From Dreissena polymorpha (Eukaryota; Mollusca; Bivalvia; Myida; Dreissenidae), in the NCBI RefSeq assembly GCF_020536995.1, contig NC_068358.1, positions 41,990,319-42,054,318 of the forward strand: a stretch of DNA of 64,000 nucleotides, written 5' to 3'. The translations under genes and the position numbers were made by a program. The notes under the pieces were generated by a model, which was given only the letters and a program-made list of their open reading frames with translations, had not been told where the DNA came from and ran no database searches. This document shows positions 12,283 through 23,800 of the stretch, in pieces. Within the stretch, counting starts at the first letter, position 1; each line of letters begins with the position of its first letter.

Positions 12283-13061
12283 CCAGTGGAGCTAAAAACT
12301 GATTCTTTGTTTAGCATGCAAAGGGGATGGAGGAACATTTGTTGGTGCCTTTTTGAAAAGTTGTTTCATTGTGTGGAAAATTGAGTTTAAAAATGTATAC
12401 ACAATGCCTAATATGTGGCAAATTCCAACAATGTCTGTGGTTTGTCATGTAAAAATAAGAGATGTGTTTGTCAGAAACATAATGCCCCCTATTGCGCCAC
12501 TTTGAAGCCATATATTTGACCTTTGAGGATGACCTTGACCTTTGAGTACTCAAAATGTGCAGCTCCAGAAGATACACATGTATGCCAAATATCAAGTTGC
12601 TATCTTCAATATTGCAAAAGTTATAGGAAATGTTTAAGTTTTCGGACAGACAGTTAGCACATATAAGTTGGTTTTACAAATTCACTGAGTGTAAACATTG
12701 GGCACTTATATAGCTCAAAGTGACCGGGAAACAAATTCTTGTGTTCTGATTTACATACATGTATTTACACTTGCAAAATTCAAAGTTAAGAATGGGAATT
12801 GTTCTCTTATTGCCAACAACTGCATAAATCTTAACATTGTAAACTGGTTGTTTTGTCTTTATTACTACTTTTGTACATTCTTTTGTATTGCCCTCTTTAT
12901 ATTAACTTTCAACATATATATTATATCCAGTAATTGTAGATATCAGATGTTTTGTGATGTAAATGTGTAGGGTTCTTGTTACTTGTAACACCCATTTCCA
13001 TTTCATAATGCCTTAACACGGATATAGGATATTAGTGATTTTTGATTATTGTATTTATGTA

Positions 13062-13400
13062 AACTTATTCTATATGCTGATGAAAGTGTCATCCTTTATT
13101 TTCACAAAGATCCTTGCATCATCAGTAGTGTTTTTGTAAAGAACTTGAAAATTGTATTAAATGGTTAGTGGATAACAAACTGTCTTTACACCTTGGAAAA
13201 ACTGAATGTATAGTGTTTGGTTCCAAAAGGAAATTATCTAAACTTCATAATTTTTATGTAAAATGTAATGATCACACTATTGTTTCCCAATCATCTGTTG
13301 AACACCTTGGTTCAATATTCGACACTGATCTTTCTGCTACATCTATTGTTAATAATATTATTAAAAAGGTGAACTCAAGAATAAGATTATTCAGGGGCGT
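13062..13400 (+). pseudogene. LINE reverse-transcriptase fragment (copy 2)
   Basis: The codons match copy 1: YADESVILYFHKDP, then DNKLSLHLGKTECIVFG and VEHLGSIFDTDLSATSIVN, running straight into NIIKKVNSRIRLF. One T is missing in the run at about 13130 relative to copy 1, which shifts the frame between the YADE box and the downstream part. It is a truncated, inactive non-LTR retrotransposon fragment. Confidence 0.7.
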
Positions 13401-14459
13401 AGCTAGCATTTTTTTAGCTGTAGGCCCGAATATGTTACATGAAAACATACATCTAAATGTGATAACAAGATAATAGTATAACCAGTGCTCTCTTATAATA
13501 TATGCTAATTACTATTTGATCTCAAGACTATCGTCTCAAGTTAAAATGAATGATATTTTTATGTGTATTAATACCACCATTTTTGTACATTTGCCACCCA
13601 TATATAGGACCCTATTGGAAATAAGTTGCAAAACTTTCATGGGACATCCTGTGGTATATATATCATGTCTTGATTTCAACATCTTGTAACTACTTGTTAT
13701 TTCAGATCTCTGCTAAATACACTGACTAGTTACTTGTAACTGAATTTAACTGATTAACTTTGACTGTGATATTCAAAATGTGATATATCAATGCATTGTG
13801 ATCCAAAACCTGTGATAATTGTTTTCCAATTGTTAAATGTTGTACATTTACTGTATTGTATGATCTGTACTTGTATGACATATATATACATAATGATAAG
13901 CATGAATAATTAAATATTTAGAAAAGTGTGACTGACACTGTTTCCAGACATATTACAGTTAAATTACTTCATGTCAGTAATGGCAGTCAGGGATGGAAAA
14001 TATCTTTTTACAATTGTTGCCTTCACTGTCGACCATATTTAGTGTTTTTGTTTCCCATCTAAAGAGTACTGACCCAAAACCATGGGCATGCCTGTGATAT
14101 GTATCTTAAAGTTTCTTAAAAGATAAATAATATAAATTTTAACAACACCACTGCTCAGTTTTAACATTTGCAAAACAGTATGTCTTATTTTGAGAAGCCA
14201 TTCTGAATTGAGTTCATTTCCAAGGACAAAGTTATGCCTTAATATATTAATATTACCAAACTGAACATTGTTACACTGTCCCTAATTTTAATGGCACTGG
14301 ATTGTTTAAGGCTTTGAAAAGCTAGTTGCCTGGCCGGGATAACAACATCTGGAATTAAAATGCCTAGGATAAAATATAAACAATATCTGCCAGAAGTACT
14401 GTAGGGTTGCCATCATCAAATGTAAAGAAAGAATCGTTTATAAGCAATCCTCGTATCTC

Positions 14460-14794
14460 ACAAAATATAACGAAAACAGTCGATTTAATTTTTAAATTTA
14501 CTCGATGTCAATACTATAAGTACTCCTATCAGTTACACGTATGTCAGTAATGGCATCTTTAAATTTTAACAAGTTTTTAAGTTCGTTGTGGGAATTCACA
14601 GATCTACATTAAATTATTACTTAAAGAATGTTAGCTTGAAAAAGACGAGCTAAAATACACGTTTAAATTTTTCCTTTTTACGAGGGGGCCGCCATCTTGT
14701 TTTCTAAAGTAGTTCCAAATCCAATATGACGACCGCCTACGTACATCAGAGAGACGGTGTGGTGTAGCCCACTGTCCGATGCGTTCAGATTGGA
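14460..14794 (+). repeat. Inverted-repeat arm B, directly upstream of GLMP
   Basis: This arm pairs with 8330-8701. It includes GGGGGCCGCCATCTTG and GAGACGGTGTGGTG and ends at TTCAGATTGGA just before the TATA-like box. It may contain the distal promoter of GLMP, in which case arm A is a displaced copy. Confidence 0.8.
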
Positions 14795-14799
14795 CACCG

Positions 14800-14809
14800 T
14801 ATATAAATA
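14800..14809 (+). promoter_or_regulatory. TATA-like box of GLMP
   Basis: TATATAAATA lies 29 bases before the ATG of GLMP. If it is used, transcription would start almost at the ATG and the 5' UTR would be only a few bases long. It may be fortuitous in AT-rich DNA. Confidence 0.35.
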
Positions 14810-14820
14810 TCACATGATCA

Positions 14821-14828
14821 TCACGTGA
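14821..14828 (+). promoter_or_regulatory. Palindromic E-box (CLEAR-like) of GLMP
   Basis: TCACGTGA, ten bases before the ATG, is the eight-base core of the CLEAR element (consensus GTCACGTGAC) bound by TFEB/MITF-type bHLH-ZIP factors at lysosomal genes in vertebrates. A weaker CACATG E-box lies at 14811-14816. The fit to the function of the gene supports the reading; binding is inferred. Confidence 0.55.
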
Positions 14829-14837
14829 GCAACAAAA

Positions 14838-17800
14838 ATGTCGGCCCAAACGTCGTTTTATAGTTTGTTGTTTGTTACGTTGTTTGCCTTCGTTATTTCT
14901 AATAGGAAGGTAATATGTGTGTTTTTCTGTAGGAGAATAAGAAGCATTTACGTAGAAAATTTAATAAAATAATATAATGGAAATAGTTCTCCATGATCAC
15001 GACAAAGGTTCAATTGGTTAGTTCATTTTGGCTAAATAATTAAATTGGTCGTTTTCAATTACTATCCTGAAACACACTTACACAGTCTTCTCGCGTTACT
15101 GAAGGAAAACTCTGTAAATCATGTGTATTCAATTTAATCAGGACTAAGATGATTGTCGTGATCTGGTGAGCGTAATTTGAAAGACTTGTTAATAGCTGAA
15201 TGTATATCTTACACATGACATGGCATTTTCAATGGAATGTATTGTATGCTTTTTCTAAACATGGAATTTAAACATGAGACATTTTGCTTGTCATGTTATA
15301 TTGATTGAAATAAATTTGAGTTATAATAATCATTAGACACTTCTGTCTTGTATTATTTTTTTTAGAAATTGGGGTACTATCCCAAAAAAATTGCGAGTCT
15401 ACAGTACACTCCATGCGTTTTCCCCAATTTCCCTCCATACTCCACGGACAGTATCTCTGAGGGAGATTAAGAAAATTTCTCGATACACGGCCTTTGCATG
15501 ATTTGGGACTCCGCGTTGAACGATCGGCAAAATTGATAAGCCTACGTGGCGGCCCTCTGCGTTGGCAACGCGGGGGAAACTCAGTGTTTAACGAGATAAC
15601 CATCAATTTAACTTTGTTTGACTTCCTGATTTTCAAATAAAATTACATTTATTACAAGTACATATATATATTTATTTATATATATATAATATACAATTTA
15701 AAAAAAAACAACCAAGATAGATCGATCCCCACGTGGTTGTAGAAGTAGTTGTATAGAAAACTCGTTGATTTACAACAAACAAAACGTCGTCTTTAAACTG
15801 ATACTTACCAATTAATATAATCACAGTTTGCAACATTGTTTTTATTTTGATAATTTAAGTTTTCATTTAAGCAGGTGTTTTTTCTATACTGAACATGTAA
15901 ACAAATGACCAAGGACCCTAAAAGTCTCGCAAATCTGTGTGAATTGACAGTTTGACGTTATCAAAGGAAAGCCGCTTCATGTCTGAAGGCATAACTTACT
16001 CAAGTAAACATGTTCAACGAATGCATAAGAAATAGTTTTAATTGTCGGAACAAAGTCAATGCTCTGCTCACTAAAGCATTTATCATTCTTTGTAGGTAGG
16101 TTATTCCATTGATTGCTAAAAGAAGGTGGTAACTATTGAGTTGATAGTTGCATTGAATATTCACAGTTGTATTCTAGTTGCGTCGACATTCAAAACAATG
16201 TTTTACCAGTAATAATGGACCAAATCGGCAGAGTGACATTCACACATGTTAATCCCTTTTGTCAAAGCACCACAGACAGCAGTCTACACAATAGGTCAGT
16301 AGACAAGCTTTGCGTGTTTTCATAACACCAAACACTTTATCCAGTTCCATCCAGATGTTCTCTTTAATCAGTATACAGTTACTGTTTCAATAATTACTGT
16401 AAATAAATACCGTAATGATAAAGATATTTGAATTGAAATTAATTTGGAGGAAATATACAATTATTTGTGATATAATTGTGTTAAATAATACCAAAGAAAC
16501 TTTTAACCGAAATCAACAGAATTCAGTGTTCTCTGCACTACAAAGTTTGTATCAAAAAATCAATACACTCACGCTTTCCATGCATAAACCTTGAACTTGT
16601 ACATTGCAGCATAATTTTTGCGCGCTTTTGTCGGGAAATATACATGTTGACTGTATATTGGAAGCATTTGTAAACGTCGTGTTAACATTAAAAATCGGAA
16701 GCATGTTTACAAACAATTATTCTCATTTGGAAATTAAACGGAACATTAATTTTGGTGTTATATGTGTTATGAATTAAATATTAATTTGTTAAAACGCTTT
16801 ACGTGTCGTATATTCATTCATAATGTCGACGTACCTATGAATAAAAACATATATGAATTGTTTATACAATTATCTTTATTTTTATAAGCCAAGGTTTAAA
16901 CAATTTTTAATAACAATGTTTTTCTTTTTTGGCATGCCCAGAAGCACACTGCTACTGCGGTGTTGCGCGGCGGTCGATGATAAGAACGGAAATTGTCTGC
17001 ATTTACCGACTAGGCTTAAGTAATAAACGCCGCGGGTATTAGCGAACTCGGCGGAATGCCGGGTTTAACCTCGCTTTCAAACTCTGCGTAAACACTCGCT
17101 AGCAGGAAAAAACGCAGAGTGAGCGCGTTTTTTGGGGAAAACGCGTGGACTGTACTGTAAGAGTTAAGACCTACTGACGAAGTGTGAAATTCATTCCGGC
17201 ACACTGATTTTTGTCAAAGTTATGGGCCTTGGACTTTGAAATTTAACTTTTTAATTGGAGGATTTTATAGACAACGCTTTCAGATATTGAGCTGATTTTT
17301 GGAATTTAAGTCCACCAAGATGATTTACGGATCAGTGCTTCCGTTGTCGTTCGCCAACTGTGGCAATGGGGAAATTTAGCAATTTCAGCCAATAAAATAA
17401 TCGTCATAATTTGTTTAAATGTTTTACGTAATACTGCATTAAATTGCAAAATGTCCCTGTGGATTACATCCGGTATCTGATCAGGATTTTATCGTTGTCA
17501 GAGTACACCGTAGGAACCAATTAGTGTGTTAGGTATAACGAAGCAAACCAACTGTTGCAAAACACCAGACTTTTGTGACTGATAATGACATGGTGTTATT
17601 CATGCCTGACTGGTTAATCACTATTCGCATCTTAAGTGCCTGGGGGCTATGTTTCTCGAAAATCGTTAAGTGAAATCGCATAGTAAATTAATGAAAAGAC
17701 TAATTTTGTCTTGGGTTTTTGAAATTATAGTTTTTAAGTTTTAAGTATCAAGGCTATTGCTTTCAAACTTCAAATACTTTCATGCTATCATAAGGTTACT

Positions 17801-20800
17801 GTACCTGGCAAGTTGAATTTTACCTTGACCTTTGAATGACCTTGACTCTCAAGGTCAAATTATTAAATTTTGCTAAAAATGCCATTACTTCTTTATTTAT
17901 GATTAGATTTGATTGATACTTTGACAAAACTACTCTTACCTGACATACCACAATAGACTCCACCCAAACCACCCCCCGTGCCCTTTCTTCCCTCCCCCCC
18001 CCCGAATCCCCCCCCCCCTATTTTTTTTTTTAAGATCATCTCACAAATGACCACCACAACCCTCACACTATACCATACCCCCCCCCCCCCCCGGATCCCC
18101 CCCCTAATTTTTTTTTTTTAAAGATCATCTCACAAATGACCACCACACCCTCACACTATATTATACCCCCCCCCTCCCGAATCCCCCCCCCCCCCCCCCC
18201 GAATCCCCCCCCCCTAATTTTTTTTTTTAAAGATCATCTCACAAATGACTATAACCTCACACTATACTATACCTCCACCCCACCCCCCCCCCCCCCAAAT
18301 TATTTTTTTTGAAACGGTTAAAAAACACAAATATTTATTTTTATTATTTTATGTTTGAAATACCGTCCAACCATCGCACCCAAGAATACCCCCCCCTCCC
18401 CCCCACCCCCGAATTCCCCCCCCCACCTAAATTTTGTTTTTTGTTTTTAAGATCATCTCACAAATGACCACCACACCCTCACACTATACTATACCCCCCA
18501 CCCACCCCCACCCCAATTTTTTTTGTTTTGAAACGGTTAAAAAACACAAATATTTATTTTTATTATTTTATGTTTGAAATACCGTCCAACCATCGCACCC
18601 AAGAATACCCCCCCCCCTCCCCCCCAATTTTTTTTTTTTTTTTAAGATCATCTCACAAATGACTCCCACTGTCCACCACACCCTCACACTATACCCCCCA
18701 CACCCCCCCTCCCACCACCCCACCCCCAATTTTATTTTTTGAAACGGTTAAAAAACACAAATATTTATTTTTATTATTTTATGTTTGAAATACCGTCCAA
18801 CCATCGCACCCAAGAATCCCCCCCCCCCCCCCCCCCCCCCCGATTTTTTTTATGCATTTTTTTTGCATTTTTGGAAGATAATGTAATAAATGTCCATGCC
18901 CCCACACTATACACCCTTCTTCACTCCACCCCTCCCTCCTTTGTGATTGAAAATGAGAGTCCCTTCACCTTTAAAAAGAAAATAGATGAGCGGTCTGCAC
19001 CCGCAAGGGGTGCTCTTGTTTCTTTTTAAGATCATCTAATAAATGACCACCACACCCTCACACTATACCCCCCCCCCCCCCCAAAAAAAAATATTATTTT
19101 TTATTTATTTTTATTATTTTATTTTTGAAATACCGTCCAACCATCCTACCCAAAAATACCCGCCCCCCCCCCCCACCCAAAAAATAATAAAATAATATTT
19201 TTGCATTTTTGGAAGATAATGTAATAAATGACCACACCCCCACACTTTACACCCCTCTCCACTCCACCCCTCCCTCCTTTGGGATTGAAATTGAGATAGG
19301 TCCCTTCAACTTTAAAAAGAAAAATAGATAAGCGGTCTGCACCCGCAAGGCGGTGCTCTTGTTTGCTTCAGTTATGGGCCTTTTTTCTTTTTCTTTCAAA
19401 GCGCAATGGGGCATTGTGTTTTACAAATCCAGCTCTTGTTTGTTTATGATTAACTTGAGCCAACGTATTTTGTTCACATCTTTGATGTGCATCTTATTCT
19501 GTATTTTTTTAGATGGACATTATTATGTTAAATATGCATTAATTTTGTGATCTGTTTTTATTATTCAGGTAACTACAGAAATAAAGAAATGTGATTACTA
19601 CAACGACACAAGATGTGATAACTTGAGCATAGCTCATATATCAGCAGAAGGGGATTCAGATGCACTCCATTATTTGGTGACCTCATTGGGTAAGAAAGAA
19701 GTTTTAGAATCACTCGCAAGCCCTTTCATGGTCATGTTGGGAAAAATGCAATTTTGTCAAAAATGTGTATTCTTAACCTTTACATGCTCTCGTTTGCTTG
19801 CATCAAACTCAGATTTAGTGTTTGGTCATACCATACATGTCTCAATTGACAATTTATTACTGTTAACATGTTCAGCAAAACTTTTGCTATTTAAATATAC
19901 GTTCAATATTCTTCGAATACTAATATTGGTACTACTTTTACATTTCTATAGATTAAAAGACCTTTTAGATTGTGATTATGCTCTCATTTGGTGAGAGGCA
20001 TTAAACATGGCACTTGCTTGTCAGTCCGTAAGTATGTGTGTAAATTGGTACATATGTCAAGAAGCTTGTGTTTTGAACTTCTCTTTTATTACTTCTAGTA
20101 GTCACAAACTTCTCAGGGATATACATGTATCTCAGAAATTATATAAGAAGAAGGTGCCACCCACAAGAACCATAACCCTTCACCTTCTTAAATAAGAATT
20201 ATTGTCCTATGTTGTTTTTGTATGATGTATCTTTTCAGGGCTATATATTCTCCGATATGATACACGTGTCCAACATGAAACTTTATGGGTGTAATGATTA
20301 TCAGATACTTTTTTAAATAAAAGCAGTTGCCCTTTGATAGTTTAGTATTCAACAATTCTACCATACATCAACGTCATCAAGGGATAAGCACCCATCCCTA
20401 AACAGTATATATTTGCTTTTGATGTGGGTTGTCATCATAACGCAGCAATTTGGCTACTACTTTGTTTGCTTAGTGCCATCCTAGACTAGGTCGCTCTCAC
20501 TTATGATCTTGCAGTTGAATGACCTGGTAAAGAAATGAATGATGGCCACGAAGATTTTAGCCAGAATGATGGCCGTTTTCCATCATAGAATATTAAGTTG
20601 CCTGAAGCTCGTGTTTTCAAATTCTCTTTGATAGCTTGGTGGATCTCCCTCAACTTTCACAGTTTCATAATAAACATGGGTATATGATTGTAAATAAAGG
20701 AATTCGGACTGCAACAATGTTTTGGCAGAATTATGGTCCTTTGTCTGTTTTACCATTTTGGAATATATAGTCCCGAAACTTTTTTGTTTACAAATTTTCT

Positions 20801-23800
20801 TGAACTTCTTGCTGGATCTTGCTGAAACTTTCACAGTTGGATGACTTAAATTAATAGATGATGCTCAGTTGCATTATCCGAATGGATATTAAATAATTAT
20901 AAGTCACTGATTCTACTCCTTTAATTTGACTTTTCAGCATTATTCCTTTATCAAAACAATTGAAAATATCCGTAAACTACATTTTTATGTCTTTTGACAG
21001 CACAATTTAAATAACAAAGTAAATGTTTTTAAACGTCAAATGACGTTGTACATAATGACGTCATAAATGACGTTATATAAAATGGCGCCAAAAATCTAAA
21101 AAATTCGCCAAAAATGAAATGACTTAAAAAACTTACATATTACATATCTCAATCTTATATCAATGTGTGTTTTAAATACAGTGTATTAAATAAATTGATA
21201 TTTTACAAAAAACAATACATCATCATATATAATTATAATTTAACTTAACTTTGTATCATTAAACAAATAGATGATGGTAAAGAAAGAAATTTCGGCTGCA
21301 ACAATCTTTGGAAAAATAATTGCACTTTGTCTGTTTTTCCACAGGGATGCCTACTGTGCTAGTGGCGAAGACTGATCCAGGTGCTGATGTGACTATTGAT
21401 TGGGAGAAGTTACTGTCGCAGAATGACACTGTCCGAAAAAATGCTATCACAATTACGAAAAAGAAGTACTCGTTTTCTGTGATGTTTACAAAGGTGACTG
21501 TCATAAGTGTTTGTAAATAACATGGGTCAGTTATTAGTTCAGCCATGTGCTTGGTCACCATGCTATGGGGACTTTCTGTGTCATCATCAACAATGTGATC
21601 AGAGCTCCAGAATGTATAGGATTTTGTCTAAAGGGTATTTTACTCCCTGATATTATTGTTAATTGTATTTTACTCCTTTACTTAGCCATAAAGGGTATTT
21701 AGGAATAATATTGAGGGGTATTTGCGATTATCATAAAAAAATGACATAGTACATGGCGTGTTTAATCTAGATATATTCATATTTGTTCAATGGCTGTAAC
21801 AATTAGATCGCCTATAATTATTTTCATAATACTAGAAGGATCATTGAGAACTATCTCTCTTGAAATATTTTAATATAGAAACACTTCCTGCCGGAGCCGC
21901 TGTTTTCTTATAACGTCCTTTTTTTGCACCTAGAGCACGATGTGCCGCCATTTTGATTACAAGGTTCTTTTGATTTGACTTACTTTTGATTCAAAGGTTA
22001 ACTTACACTAAAAACTCAACTGGATTATTGGTTAAACCGGTTAAGCACTTTAATCGATTAAATACGTACCAAGATTTGTATTGCGTAATTTTACTTACTG
22101 GTCCGATTTTAAAAGTGTTTTTTTTATTTTTCAATTCATAAATACGCAGATATGCATCCAATCTGGAGTTCTGAATGTTATATAACATGGTTAAGACTTT
22201 ATTTAAATGTGATTTTGACCGTTTTTACTAGTTTTTGTTTGGTCATAAATTTGCTTTCCAGCCATTTTGTCAGTCATTCTAGTCATTAATTAAATGCTAA
22301 CTTAATGATAAATTTTTGTCTAGCACCACCTTTGCTTACCGTATGTCAACAATTTGGTCCATTTTTACACAGTTGCTGCATATGGCCATTCTTGGTCAAC
22401 TCATTCCACCTCACGTTAATCAAATTATTGTGTAAATCCTATCATTAAACAACACACGAATAATTGTAAGTTTGAAGTTATGGCATGATTATTAGGTCAG
22501 TTTTTCTCATGTTTTTGTAGCTGATAGATTACAATGACACAAAAGATACAGCTGACATGACCAAGTATGACGCCACTTCAACAGTCTGGAACATCTATGA
22601 CTTGAAGGATTTCGTTTGGGCTAATCTATCCGAGGTGTCTGATACCGCAGATAACACTGTGACATTGAAAGCTTCATCATCATCAGTCATTAACCCGATC
22701 CCCTGGATGAACAATGGGACCTTCTCCATTAAGGTGCGTGTACATTACAGCTTTTACATTTGTAACAATTCATTCCAATACAATTATCTTAACCTCACAG
22801 AAACGCATTTTTACCTGTTTGAAGTTACTGACAAAAAAAGACCTTTAAAAAGAAATTCCAGTTTTAAAGCTTCAATCCTCTTAGATGTTGATGAGCAGCA
22901 AAAAGCAAAAAACAGAACAAGTTGCTATTAAGCTGTTCTGGTTTTATGCTGGTTGCATATAGCCATGTTAACTTTTTTTTCTTATTGGGAAATGATGAAT
23001 AAAATAATGTTTCACACCTTGGCCATTCATTTTTCTCATAATTCATGGAACTTTCCCTTCAGCTGAATGCATTTGGATCTCATGGGAGAGAGGATCAGTT
23101 GCCACACATGCAATATAATGAGAACTTGACCCAGTTCGACCTGACCATCGACGACCTCGGGACCAACCTGGTCAACTCAAGGTTCGGAGTCGAGGTCCTC
23201 ATCGTGGGGGAGAATAATGAGGCGATGATTGTCAACTCCACTAAGTCCATAGACGATGAATACTCACCGGGAGTTTTCTTGGTATGACTTTTCTTCTACT
23301 AAACTAAAATTCATGCCAGTTTTTTTGTCGAGTAACTGGATATCTGTTCTATCCAGTAATTAACCTTATTATGCCCCCCTTCAAAGAAGAGGGGGGGGTA
23401 TATTGTTTTGCACATGTCGGTCCGTCCGTCGGTCCGTCCACCGAATGGTTTCCGGATTATAACTCAAGAACGCTTAGGCCTAGGATCATGAAACTTCATA
23501 GGTACATTGATCATGACTCGCAGATGACCCCTATTGATTTTGAGGTCACTAGGTCAAATGTCAAGGTCACGGTGACCCGATGTAGTAAAATGGTGTCCGG
23601 ATGATAACTCAAGAACGCTTATGCCAAGGATCATGAAACTTCATAGGTACATTTATCATGACTCGCAGATGACCCTATTGATTTTCAGGTCACTAGGTCA
23701 AAAGTTCAAGGTCACTGTGACCCATAGTAGTAAAATGGTTTCTGGATGATAACTCAAGAACGCTTATGCCTAGGATCATCAAACTTCATAGGTACATGTA

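Larger units (their letters stand above)
9249..14439 (+). repeat. Duplicated block, copy 2
   Basis: This is the direct-orientation partner of 919-7674 and keeps the same order of parts. It lacks the 702 bp insertion and has about five fewer array units. Outside those differences the copies differ only by scattered substitutions and small indels. The junction at 14439 is followed within 21 bp by arm B of the inverted repeat. Confidence 0.85.

Noticed and set aside
15268-15636. Minus-strand frame of 122 codons in GLMP intron 1
   Set aside because: No family resemblance; it overlaps the left end of a TA-flanked element and has odd composition.
21030-21075. Cluster of TGACG motifs including a TGACGTCA CRE-like palindrome in GLMP intron 2
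   Set aside because: Three half-sites in 40 bp are notable but without conservation or position data I cannot claim an enhancer.
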